Part shown: piece after piece, positions 37,315-46,400 of the stretch
Layout: the number at the start of each line of letters is the position of its first letter
Position numbering within the stretch: the first letter of the stretch is position 1
Source of the DNA: Sphingomonas sp. SORGH_AS_0950
GTDB lineage: Bacteria > Pseudomonadota > Alphaproteobacteria > Sphingomonadales > Sphingomonadaceae
Length of the DNA stretch: 64,000 nt
Direction of reading: 5' to 3'
NCBI RefSeq assembly: GCF_030818415.1
Contig: NZ_JAUTAE010000001.1
Location: 808,501-872,500, forward strand
Translations under genes and position numbers: made by a program
The notes under the pieces: generated by a model
Seen by the model: the letters and a program-made list of their open reading frames with translations, nothing else
Told to the model about the DNA's origin: nothing
The model's database searches: none

Positions 37315-39806
37315 GCGGCTGGTCGCTGTCCTGGCGGCTTGCCCGGCGTGAGCTGTCGGTGCGGTTCCGGGGACTGCGCCTGTTGCTGCTGTGCCTGTTC
37401 CTCGGCGTCGGCGCGCTGGCCGCGATCGGCAGCCTGAGCGATGCGATCGGCGGAGAACTCGCCGCGCGGGGCCGGGTCATCCTGGGCGGCGATGTCGAAT
37501 TCGCGGTCTCGCAGCGGCAGGCGGAGCGGCTCGAGCTGGCGGCGATGCAGGCCGCCGGACGGGTATCGGAAACGATCCGGATGCAGTCGATGGCCGTCAC
37601 CGCCGACGGCGCGACCGCCCCGGTCCAGCTGAAGGCGGTCGATGCCGCCTATCCGCTCTATGGCCGGTTGACGCTGGCCGACGGACGCACCGCCCGCGCG
37701 CCGGGTGCGGGCGGCGTCTGGATCGGGCGCGCGCTGGCCGAGCGGCTGTCCGTGACGCCCGGCGCCCGACTGCGCTTCGGCACGGCATGGTTCCGGGTCG
37801 GGGGGATCATCGCGGACGAGCCCGACCGGCTGGGCGAAGGCTTCACGCTCGGCCCGGTCGCGATCGTCTCGCGGGCGGGGCTGGATCGCACCGGACTGGT
37901 TCAGCCGGGCAGCCTGTACGATAGCCGCTATCGCATCGCCACCGCGCGCGATCCGAGGCAGGTCGCCAAGGCGTTCGAACGCGCCTTCGCCACCGCCGGT
38001 TGGGAGACGCGGACCCGCGACCGCGCATCGCCCGGCGCCAGCCGCTTCGTCGCGCGCATGGGGGAGTTCCTGACTCTGGTCGGGCTCGCCGCGCTGGTGA
38101 TCGCCGGGATCGGGGTCGGCAACGGCGTCGGTTCCTATCTGGAGGCGCGTCGCGGCAGCATCGCGATGCTGAAGGTGCTGGGCGCGACATCGGGACTGGT
38201 GGCGAGGATCTATCTGCTCCAGCTATTCGCCGTGGCCGGGGTCGGCATCCTGTTGGGCCTGGCGGCGGGGATCGTCGCGGTGCCGCTGGTCGGGCTGGCT
38301 ATCGGGTCGGTGCTGCCCGTCGCGCCGGGGCTGACGATCGCGCCCGTTCCGCTGGCGCTGGCGGCGGCATATGGGCTGCTGATCGCGCTCGCCTTTTGCG
38401 CGCGACCGCTCGTCGCGGCGGGGCGCGTGCCGGCGGCGGCGCTGTTGCGCGGCGTGCTCGATGCGCGAGCGGGTGGCGGCTGGCGCGGCACCCTTTGGGG
38501 CGTGGCGGCGGGCCTGCCCGTCGTGGCGCTCGCGCTGTCGACCACCGGGCGTCCGGGCTTTGCGGCCGGGTTCCTGGGCGCGACGGCGGCGACGCTGGCG
38601 CTGCTGGTCGGGATCGGCGCGGCGATCCGGGCGGCCGCGCGCCGCCTGCCCCGCCCACGCCGCCCGCTTGCGCGGCTGGCCGTCACCGCGCTCCATCGGC
38701 CGGGATCGCGGACCGTATCGCTGGTCGTCGCACTCGGCCTGGGGCTGACGCTGTTCGTCCTGCTGGCGAGCATCCGGACCAGCATCGACGGCAATATCCG
38801 GCTTTCGGTCCCGGCGCGGGCGCCGGCGCTCTTCGCGCTCGACGTGCCGCCCGAACGAGAAGCCGAATTCCGGCGCATCGTCACGCGGGTCGCCCCGACG
38901 GCCCGGATCGCGACCGTTCCGCTGATGCGCGGCACGATCACCGGCTATGGCGCCACCCGCGTCGCCGACCTGGCCACGATCCCCGAAGGCGCGTGGGCGC
39001 TGCGGGGCGAGCGCGGGCTGACCTTCGCGGCTTCGCTGCCCCCCGGCAGCACCCTGACGGCCGGGCGATGGTGGCGCGGCGCGGAGGGCAGCCAGAGCCT
39101 CGTGTCGATCGACGAGCGGCTGGCAAAGGCGCTGAACCTGCGGATCGGCGACCCGCTGACCGTCTCGGTGCTGGGGATCGAGCGGACCGCGCGGATCGCC
39201 TCGTTCCGGCGGATCGCCTGGGACACGCTGGGGTTCAACTTCGTCATGGTCTTCTCGCCGGGGGCGTTGGCCGATGTGCCGCACAATCTGGCCGCCACCA
39301 TCGACATGCCCGCCGCACAAGGGTCGGCGGTGACCCGCGCGCTGCTGCCCCATTTCCCCTCCACCTCGGTCGTGGAGGTGGGCGGCGTGCTCCAGCAGGT
39401 ACAGGACGTCGTCGGCCAGATGGCGACCGCGATCACCGTCGCGGCGGGCATCGCGGTGCTGGCGGGGATCGCGGTGCTGCTGGGCGCGATCGCGGCGGCG
39501 CGCGCGGCGCGGACCTATGACGCGGTCATGCTGAAGGTGCTGGGCGCGACGCGGCGGCAGGTTCTGGTGACGCAGGCGATCGAATATGCGCTGCTCGCCG
39601 GGATTGTCGGCCTGGTCGCGCTGGTGCTCGGCGTGGGCGGCGGGTGGTTCGTCGTCACGCGGCTGTTCCAGTTCGAATGGCTGCCCGACTGGACCGTCAT
39701 CCTGGCGACGCTGGTGATCGGCGCGGTCGTGACGATCGGCATCGGTATCCTGGGCACGCTTCCGGTCCTGCGGGCGCGGCCCTCGGCCGCGTTGCGGGCG
39801 CTCTAG
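37311..39806 (+). CDS. FtsX-type ABC permease (YbbP-like)
   Basis: An 831-aa permease with two FtsX domains. An N-terminal helix (LRLLLLCLFLGVGALAAIG) and a periplasmic MacB-like domain come first. Helix groups follow at about 245-360 and 395-440, then a second periplasmic domain (about 500-690), with the last three helices at about 700-820. Repeated MLKVLGATS/MLKVLGATR segments mark the two coupling loops to the ATPase. The start is GTG 37311, overlapping the ATPase stop. The pair probably moves a lipid or lipoprotein-like substrate rather than importing a solute. Confidence 0.9.
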   Translation: MSGWSLSWRLARRELSVRFRGLRLLLLCLFLGVGALAAIGSLSDAIGGELAARGRVILGGDVEFAVSQRQAERLELAAMQAAGRVSETIRMQSMAVTADGATAPVQLKAVDAAYPLYGRLTLADGRTARAPGAGGVWIGRALAERLSVTPGARLRFGTAWFRVGGIIADEPDRLGEGFTLGPVAIVSRAGLDRTGLVQPGSLYDSRYRIATARDPRQVAKAFERAFATAGWETRTRDRASPGASRFVARMGEFLTLVGLAALVIAGIGVGNGVGSYLEARRGSIAMLKVLGATSGLVARIYLLQLFAVAGVGILLGLAAGIVAVPLVGLAIGSVLPVAPGLTIAPVPLALAAAYGLLIALAFCARPLVAAGRVPAAALLRGVLDARAGGGWRGTLWGVAAGLPVVALALSTTGRPGFAAGFLGATAATLALLVGIGAAIRAAARRLPRPRRPLARLAVTALHRPGSRTVSLVVALGLGLTLFVLLASIRTSIDGNIRLSVPARAPALFALDVPPEREAEFRRIVTRVAPTARIATVPLMRGTITGYGATRVADLATIPEGAWALRGERGLTFAASLPPGSTLTAGRWWRGAEGSQSLVSIDERLAKALNLRIGDPLTVSVLGIERTARIASFRRIAWDTLGFNFVMVFSPGALADVPHNLAATIDMPAAQGSAVTRALLPHFPSTSVVEVGGVLQQVQDVVGQMATAITVAAGIAVLAGIAVLLGAIAAARAARTYDAVMLKVLGATRRQVLVTQAIEYALLAGIVGLVALVLGVGGGWFVVTRLFQFEWLPDWTVILATLVIGAVVTIGIGILGTLPVLRARPSAALRAL

Positions 39807-40068
39807 GGCGGATCGCCATTCAGTATTGCGTCTTCTTCCCCTCTCCCCTGGACAGGGGAGAGGGTTAGCGAAGCTTGCCAGCCTGCTGGCTAGCGCAGCT
39901 TGGGTGAGGGGTTGAGCGAGCCCAAAGGCTCGCGCGCTCGCTTCGCGAGCGCCCACCCCTCACCCAGCTCCGACTAAGCCTTTGCTTTCGCAAAGGCCAA
40001 GTCTGCGCAACCCTCTCCCCTCTGCGAGGGGCGAGGGAAGGAAAGGTATCGCTGAATGTCGATCCGCC
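39807..40068. repeat. 262-bp compound palindromic repeat (MITE/REP-like)
   Basis: The ends are imperfect inverted repeats: GGCGGATC at 39807-39814 with CATTCAG at 39817-39823, mirrored by CTGAATG at 40052-40058 and GATCCGCC at 40061-40068. Inside are three strong stems. They are 39839-39850 with 39853-39864 (12 bp), 39901-39912 with 39955-39966 (12 bp) and 40011-40022 with 40026-40037 (one mismatch). It begins one base after the permease stop and ends 60 bp before the next gene. No open frame is present. The form suggests a mobile, multi-copy intergenic element; it may also stop transcription. Confidence 0.75.
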
Positions 40069-40128
40069 TTGGGTCGAGAGGCGTCCCGCACACTGGCGAG
40101 CGGTGCGATCGATATCCATCATGAAGGA

Positions 40129-41004
40129 ATGACGTCTCCCTATCATAGTCCCCAATCGCGTCGCGCCGCCCTGTGGCTGGCCCTTGGGCTGATGATCGGC
40201 GCCTGTTCGCCGCTCAAGACCTTCGACGCGCTGGTGCCCAAGGATGGCGAAGCCAGGCGGGTGGCGACGGGGCTGGCCTATGGCCGCGACGCCCGACAGG
40301 TGCTCGACATCTATGCGCCGCGCTTGGGCGCCGCCGGGTCCAAGCCGGTGATCGTCTTCTTCTATGGCGGCAGCTGGAACAGCGGGACGCGGTCGGGCTA
40401 TGCCTTTGTCGGGCGGGCGTTGGCGGCGCAGGGTTTCGTGGTCGTCATTCCCGACTACCGGCTGGTGCCGAACGTCCGCTATCCCGCCTTTGTCGAGGAC
40501 GGCGCTGCGGCGGTGCGCTGGGTGGAAGCGCAGATCGGGTCGTTCGGGGGCGATCCGCGGCGCATTGTGCTGATGGGCCATTCGGCGGGCGCCTATATCG
40601 CGGCGATGCTGGCGGTCGACGATCGCTGGCTCGGCCCAGATCGGAGCGCGGTCCGTGGTCTGGTCGGGCTGGCGGGCCCCTATGACTTCGCGCCCTTCGA
40701 CGTCGATGTCAGCCGCGCGGCGTTCGGCGCATGGCCGCGCCCCGAGGAGACACAGCCCGTCCACTGGGCAGGCGAAGGCGATCCCCCCGCCCTGTTGCTG
40801 GTCGGAGGCGAGGACCGGACGGTCCTGCCCCGCAACAGCGAGGCGCTGGCGAACCGATTGCGCGCGGGCGGCGTGCCGGTGACGCTGCGCACCTATCCCA
40901 AGCTGGGGCATGTCGGGATGATCCTGTCGGTCGCACGCCCCTTTCGCGGCCGCGCGCCCGTCATCGCCGATGTCGCGGCGTTTGCTCATGCGATGACGCG
41001 GTAG
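40129..41004 (+). CDS. Lipoprotein alpha/beta-hydrolase (carboxylesterase-like)
   Basis: A 291-aa esterase/lipase of the BD-FAE/hormone-sensitive-lipase-like group. The signal peptide ends in LMIGAC (Cys26). The oxyanion-hole motif is FFYGGSW, the nucleophile Ser152 lies in MGHSAGAY, Asp229 is in VGGEDRTV, and His261 is in KLGHVGM. ATG 40129 directly follows AAGGA, so spacing is tight. It sits alone between the palindromic repeat and a convergent small gene. The substrate is unknown. Confidence 0.85.
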   Translation: MTSPYHSPQSRRAALWLALGLMIGACSPLKTFDALVPKDGEARRVATGLAYGRDARQVLDIYAPRLGAAGSKPVIVFFYGGSWNSGTRSGYAFVGRALAAQGFVVVIPDYRLVPNVRYPAFVEDGAAAVRWVEAQIGSFGGDPRRIVLMGHSAGAYIAAMLAVDDRWLGPDRSAVRGLVGLAGPYDFAPFDVDVSRAAFGAWPRPEETQPVHWAGEGDPPALLLVGGEDRTVLPRNSEALANRLRAGGVPVTLRTYPKLGHVGMILSVARPFRGRAPVIADVAAFAHAMTR

Positions 41005-41209
41005 GGCCTGGCCGCTCGGCGCTTCGGTTGCGGCGCGCGTGATGGTGGTCGCGGTGACGGCCGGGTTCCCAGCATGGCGTCGCTTCGGCCATGGGTGCCG
41101 CGACGTCGAAGCAATCCTCGCCCATGTCTCCGGCGCCCGGCAAGGCATGCGCCGGGACGGCGGCCAGGCCCGAGCAAAGGGCGATCATCGACAGGCAGAG
41201 GCGGCGCAT
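40961..41209 (-). CDS. Small exported His-rich protein (probable)
   Basis: An 82-aa predicted secreted protein. ATG 41209 has GAAGGA at good spacing. The N-terminus is a clear signal peptide (MRRLCLSMIALCSGLAAVPAHA). The mature part has two Cys (GEDCFD, TPCWEP) and a basic, His-rich tail (HRDHHHARR). Its 3' end overlaps the convergent esterase by 44 bp, which is a mark against it. It is divergent from the response regulator, and the 18-bp motif at 41274 lies between them. It may be a periplasmic protein of the same regulon, but no family was recognised. Confidence 0.42.
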   Translation of the reverse strand: MRRLCLSMIALCSGLAAVPAHALPGAGDMGEDCFDVAAPMAEATPCWEPGRHRDHHHARRNRSAERPGPTASSHEQTPRHRR

Positions 41210-41273
41210 GGGGAATCCTTCGGGCGTGAGGCGTGCGATACCCCGCCGTTTCGCCCGAAAGCCCGATCCGGCC

Positions 41274-41291
41274 GACTTAAATGAATTTCAC
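41274..41291 (+). promoter_or_regulatory. 18-bp motif, copy 1, before response regulator
   Basis: GACTTAAATGAATTTCAC. Its exact reverse complement occurs at 43353-43370, before the RND operon. This copy lies 52 bp before the response regulator ATG and 65 bp before the divergent small exported protein. In such GC-rich DNA an 18-bp AT-rich exact repeat flanking a two-component system is most simply the operator of that regulator. Confidence 0.6.
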
Positions 41292-41342
41292 CTGATGCGC
41301 CGAGCCTTGGCCGTGAACGGCATGTGCGGCTATGCCGGTCGC

Positions 41343-42017
41343 ATGGCTGCCATCCTGGTCATCGAAGACGACGACGCCACCGCCACGGCCATCATCGCGG
41401 AGCTGGAGCGGCACGGCCATGAGGCCAGCCGCGCCGCCGATGGCGAGACCGGCCTGACCCTGGCCACGCGCGAGGCCTTCGATGCGATCACGCTCGACCG
41501 GATGCTGCCGGGGCTGGACGGGCTGAGCCTGGTCGCCCGGCTGCGCGAGCGTCATATCGCGATCCCCGTCCTGATGCTGAGCGCCTTGAGCGACGTGGAC
41601 GAGCGGATCGCGGGCCTGCGCGCCGGTGGCGACGATTACCTGACCAAGCCGTTCGATTTCGCCGAGATGGCGATGCGGGTCGAGGTGCTGCTCCGGCGGC
41701 GCGAACAGGCCGAGGCGGTGGTGCTGCGCGGCGGCGGGATCGAATGCGACCTCGTCCGCCGCACGGTCAGGGTGGACGGCGTGCCGACCCGGCTGCTCCA
41801 TATGGAATTCCGCCTGCTCGAATTCCTGATGCGCAACCGGGGCGAGGTGATGACCCGGCGGATCATCTTCGAACGGGTCTGGGGCTATTATTTCGATCCC
41901 GGCGCCAATCTCATCAGCGTCCATATCGCCCGCCTCCGCAAGAAGATCGACCGGCCGGGCCATCCCTCCCCCATACTGACGGTAAAGGGAGAGGGTTATC
42001 TCTTCGACGCCGGTTGA
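41343..42017 (+). CDS. OmpR-family response regulator
   Basis: A 224-aa regulator. The receiver domain has acidic residues in VIEDDDA, the phospho-acceptor Asp52 in ITLDRMLPG, and Lys102 in YLTKPFD. The winged-helix DNA-binding domain covers about 128-222, with RLLEFLMRNRGEVMTRRIIFERVWG (in part) and the C-terminal VKGEGYLFDAG. ATG 41343 is chosen by alignment to the usual start of the fold; ATGs at 41295 and 41322 are in frame. It resembles QseB/CpxR-type regulators next to RND pumps. The sensor kinase follows directly. Confidence 0.93.
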   Translation: MAAILVIEDDDATATAIIAELERHGHEASRAADGETGLTLATREAFDAITLDRMLPGLDGLSLVARLRERHIAIPVLMLSALSDVDERIAGLRAGGDDYLTKPFDFAEMAMRVEVLLRRREQAEAVVLRGGGIECDLVRRTVRVDGVPTRLLHMEFRLLEFLMRNRGEVMTRRIIFERVWGYYFDPGANLISVHIARLRKKIDRPGHPSPILTVKGEGYLFDAG

Positions 42018-42069
42018 GCCGCTGCACTGGCGCGAGGTCGTCCGGATCAGCACCTTCCGCCTGTCGGCG

Positions 42070-43356
42070 ATGCTGGGGGCGGTGTTCGTCATCGGGCTGA
42101 TCGCGATGCTGGGCGTCGTCTATTTCGCCGCCGCCCGCGACCTGACCGCGCGCAGCGACCGCATCCTGCACGCCGTCGCCGAGCGACTGGCGCGGGTGCC
42201 CGCCGACCAACTGCCCGACCGGGTCCGGTACGAGCTGAGGCGGAACCGGACCGGCTTCAACTATCTGGCGCTGATCGCGGGCGACGGTACGCCGGTGCTG
42301 GGCAATGTCCGTCTCCTGCGGCCGCTGGTCCCCGGCCGTCCCGTCGACGTGGAGAGCGGATCGCGCGGGCCGTTCCGCCTGGTCGCGTTCCGGACGCGCG
42401 ACGGCGAGACGTTGCTGGTCGGTCGCGACATCAGCCTGCTGCGCGTCCTGCGCCATACCATATTGGAGACGCTGATCGTCAGCGGCCTGCTGATCCTGCT
42501 CTGCGTCGGGGCGGCGGCGGTCGGGTTCAGCCGGGCCCCGCTCCGCCGCGTCCGGGCGCTGCAACGCGCCAGCCGGGAGATCGCGGCGGGCGACTTTTCC
42601 GTTCGGATGCCAATCGCGGGGCGGCATGACGAACTCGATCAGTTCGCCAATACGGTGAATGCGACCGTCGAGGAGGTCGGCCGCGTCGTCGCGCAGGTGA
42701 AGGGCGTGACCGATGCGATCGCCCATGACCTGCGCACCCCGCTCACCCGCGTCCGCGCCACGCTGAACGCGCTCTCCCACCGGCCGCATGACCCGGCGGA
42801 GGTGGCGGCGGGCATCGGTCGGGCGACCGCCGACCTGGACCTGGTCCTCGAACGGTTCGCCGCGCTGTTGCGCATCTCCGAGCTGGAGGCGGGGCGTCGA
42901 CGCGCGGGCTTCCACAGGATCGACCTGGCCCTGCTGGTCGCGCAGGTCGCCGAGCTGTACGAGCCGCTGGCCGAGGACCGCGACATCGCCCTGTCGGTGG
43001 CGACCCGGCCGCTATGGGTCGAGGGCGACGACCGGTTGCTGTTCGAGGCGCTCAGCAACCTTCTCGACAATGCGATCAAGTTCGCGCGCCCCGGCGGGCG
43101 GGTCGGCATCGCGCTGAGCGAGGACGATCACGGCCCGGCCATCGAAGTCCGAGACGACGGCCCCGGCATTCCGCCCGAGGAGCGCGATGCAGTCCTGCGG
43201 CGTTTCCACCGGGGTATGGCGGCGCGGGACGTGCCGGGCAGCGGCCTGGGCCTCAGCGTCGTCGTCGCGATCCTGAACCTTCACGGCTTTCGCCTGCACC
43301 TGTCCGACGCCCGGCCCGGCCTGTGCGTCCGGATCGCGTTGCCCCGGTCGGTGTGA
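42070..43356 (+). CDS. Sensor histidine kinase
   Basis: Membrane kinase partner of the response regulator. Two helices (about 1-22 and 130-152) frame a short periplasmic domain of about 105 residues. A HAMP domain follows, then the H-box IAHDLRTPL with His219, the N-box LSNLLDNAIKFA, and the G boxes DDGPGIP and GSGLGLSV. ATG 42070 would start inside the first helix and has no ribosome site. In the same frame, conserved-looking residues run upstream (about 42013-42069, LHWREVVRISTFRLSA), but no ATG, GTG or TTG exists between the in-frame stop at 41983 and 42070. The true start may be a rare codon such as ATC 41998 behind GGGAGAGGG. Confidence 0.9.
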   Translation: MLGAVFVIGLIAMLGVVYFAAARDLTARSDRILHAVAERLARVPADQLPDRVRYELRRNRTGFNYLALIAGDGTPVLGNVRLLRPLVPGRPVDVESGSRGPFRLVAFRTRDGETLLVGRDISLLRVLRHTILETLIVSGLLILLCVGAAAVGFSRAPLRRVRALQRASREIAAGDFSVRMPIAGRHDELDQFANTVNATVEEVGRVVAQVKGVTDAIAHDLRTPLTRVRATLNALSHRPHDPAEVAAGIGRATADLDLVLERFAALLRISELEAGRRRAGFHRIDLALLVAQVAELYEPLAEDRDIALSVATRPLWVEGDDRLLFEALSNLLDNAIKFARPGGRVGIALSEDDHGPAIEVRDDGPGIPPEERDAVLRRFHRGMAARDVPGSGLGLSVVVAILNLHGFRLHLSDARPGLCVRIALPRSV

Positions 43357-43370
43357 AATTCATTTAAGTC
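43353..43370 (-). promoter_or_regulatory. 18-bp motif, copy 2, before RND operon
   Basis: GTGAAATTCATTTAAGTC, the exact reverse complement of 41274-41291. It overlaps the last codons of the kinase gene (GTG TGA) and lies 115 bp before the likely start of the RND permease. It is probably the site by which the adjacent response regulator controls the pump. Confidence 0.6.
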
Positions 43371-43484
43371 GCGTGCGCGCCCGATCGGCGCGAAGAGGCT
43401 CCCGTCGGCGACGCGGCCGCGGTCCCCACCCTCTTCCCCCGCGCCGTCGCCGACACCCTGTTCGTGTCCGACACCGGGATGCCC

Positions 43485-46400
43485 ATGCTTCAACTCGTCA
43501 AGCTCGCCCTTGCCAAGCCCTATAGCTTCGTCGTCCTCGCGATCCTGATCGTGCTGGGCGGCGGGATCGCGGCGGTGGAGACGCCGACCGACATCTTCCC
43601 CGACATCCGCATCCCGGTGATCGCGGCGGTATGGACCTATCGCGGCCTGCCGCCCCGCGACATGTCGGGGCGCGTCATCTATTACTATGAGCGTTCGCTG
43701 TCCGCGACGGTCGGCGATATCGACCATATCGAGAGCCAGTCGCTGTCGGGCGTCGGGATCGTGAAGATCTTCTTCCGCCCCGGCGTCGACATCCGCACCG
43801 CCACCGCGCAGGTGACGGCCGTCTCGCAGACCGTGCTGAAGCAGATGCCGCCGGGCATCACCCCGCCGCTGATCCTGAACTACAACGCCTCGACCGTGCC
43901 GATCCTGCAACTGGCGCTGTCCGGCAAGGGCCTGTCCGAAGAGAAGATCTACGACCTGGGCCAGAACATGATCCGTCCGGCGCTGGCATCGGTCCAGGGC
44001 GCGGCGATCCCGTCGCCCTATGGCGGCAAGGAGCGGCAGATCCAGATCGACCTCGATCCCGCCGCGCTTCAGGCGCACCGGCTGTCGGCGACCGACGTCG
44101 CCAATGCCCTGGCGCAGCAGAACCAGATCATTCCCGCCGGGACCGCCCGGATCGGCCGCTACGAATATAATCTGCGGCTGAACAACAGCCCCGACGCGAT
44201 CGAGGACCTCAACGCCCTGCCGATCCGGACGATCGACGGGACCACCGTCCTGATGCGCGACGTGGCGCATGTCCGCGACGGATCGCCGCCGCAGCGCAAC
44301 GAGGTCCGGGTCGACGGCGCGCGGTCGGTGCTGATGACCGTGCTGAAGAGCGGGTCCGCCTCGACCATCGCCATCGTCGATCGCGCCAAAGCGCTGATGC
44401 CGCAACTCGAAGCGACCCTGCCCGCCGGACTGGACGTCAAGCTGCTGTCCGACCAGTCGGTGTTCGTGAAGGCGGCGGTGTCGGGGGTGATGCGCGAAGG
44501 CGTGATCGCCGCCGCGCTGACCAGCCTGATGATCCTGCTGTTCCTCGGTTCGTGGCGGTCGACGGTCATCATCGCCGCCTCGATCCCGCTCGCCATCCTG
44601 GCCGCCATCGCCGGGCTGGCGCTGGCCGGGCAGACGCTCAACATCATGACGCTGGGCGGGCTGGCGCTGGCGGTCGGCATCCTGGTCGACGATGCCACCG
44701 TCACCATCGAGAATATCAACTGGCATCTCGAACAGGGCAAGCCGGTGCGCGACGCGATCCTGGACGGCGCGCGGCAGATCGTCGGCCCCGCCTTCGTCTC
44801 GCTGCTGTGCATCTGCATCGCCTTCGTGCCGATGTTCTTCCTGCCGGGCGTCGCGGGCTTCCTGTTCGCGCCGATGGCGATGGCGGTAGTGTTCGCGATG
44901 ATCGCCTCGTTCATCCTGTCGCGCACGCTGGTCCCGACCATGGGCAATTACCTGCTGCGCGACCATGCGGGGCCGCACACCGCCGAGGTGATGGTGACGC
45001 ATGACGCCCAGGCCGGACGCCCCGAGAGCCGCAACCCGCTTCGCCGGTTCCAGCATGGCTTCGAGCGCCGGTTCGAGGGGGTGCGCGGCTATTATACCGG
45101 CCTGCTCGCCTTCGCGCTGGCCCGGCGGCGGCCGTTCGTCATCGCCTTCATGGCGGTCGTCCTGATGTCCTTCGCGCTTGTGCCGATGCTGGGCCGCAAC
45201 TTCTTTCCCGCGGTCGATGCGGGGCAGATCAGCCTTCACGTCCGCGCGCCCGTCGGCACCCGGATCGAGGAGACGGCGGCGCTGTTCGACCATATCGAGA
45301 ACCGCATCCGCCAGGTCGTGCCCGCCGACCAGATCGATACCATCGTCGACAATATCGGCCTGCCGGTCAGCGGCATCAATCGCGCCTATTCCAACACCGG
45401 CGGCGTCGGTCCGCAGGACGGCGACATCCTGATCACGCTGAAGGAAAGCCATGGCCCGACGGCCGGGTTCGTGAAGGCCCTGCGCGAACAGCTTCCGCAC
45501 GACTTTCCGGGTTCGTCCTTCTCCTTCCTGCCCGCCGATATCGTCAGCCAGATCCTGAACTTCGGCTCGCCCGCGCCGATCGACGTCCAGGTCGCGGGCC
45601 CCGACACCAAGGGGGGCGAGGCCTATGCGCGGATGCTGGTCGCGAGACTGTCGCGGATTCCGGGGCTGGCCGATGTCCGGCTGCAACAGGCGTCCAACTA
45701 TCCCGAATATGCGGTCGATGTGGACCGTGCCGAGGCGAGCCGCCTGGGCATTACCGAGAACGACGTGACGCGCAGCCTGTCGGTCAACCTGGCGGGCAGC
45801 GCGCAGGTCGCGCCGACCTTCTGGCTGAACCCCAAGAACGGCGTGTCCTATCCGATCGTGGTCCAGGCACCGCAATATCGCGCCGACACGGTCGAACAGA
45901 TCGACAATCTGCCGATCACCGGCAGCACTCCGGGCAGCTTCCAGACGCTGCGCGCGCTGGGCACGCTCCACCGCGAGCCGAGCCCCGCCCTCGTCTCGCA
46001 TTATGCGGTGCAGCCGGTGTTCGACGTCTATGCCACGCCGCAGGGTCGCGATCTGGGCGCGGTCGCCGCCGACATCCGCCAGGTGCTGGCGCAGACCAGG
46101 GGCCAGTTGCCCAAGGGCGCGACGGTGGCGCTGCGCGGACAGGTGGAGACGATGAACACCGCCTTCACCGGCCTGATCCTGGGCCTCGCCGGGGCGGTCG
46201 TGCTGATCTACCTGCTGATCGTCGTGAACTTCCAGAGCTGGACCGATCCGCTGGTGATCGTCTCCGCCCTGCCCGCCGCGCTGGCCGGGATCGTGTGGAT
46301 GCTGTTCGCGACCCATACGCCGCTCAGCGTGCCTGCGCTGACCGGGGCCATCATGTGCATGGGCGTGGCGACCGCCAACAGCGTGCTGGTCGTCAGCTTC

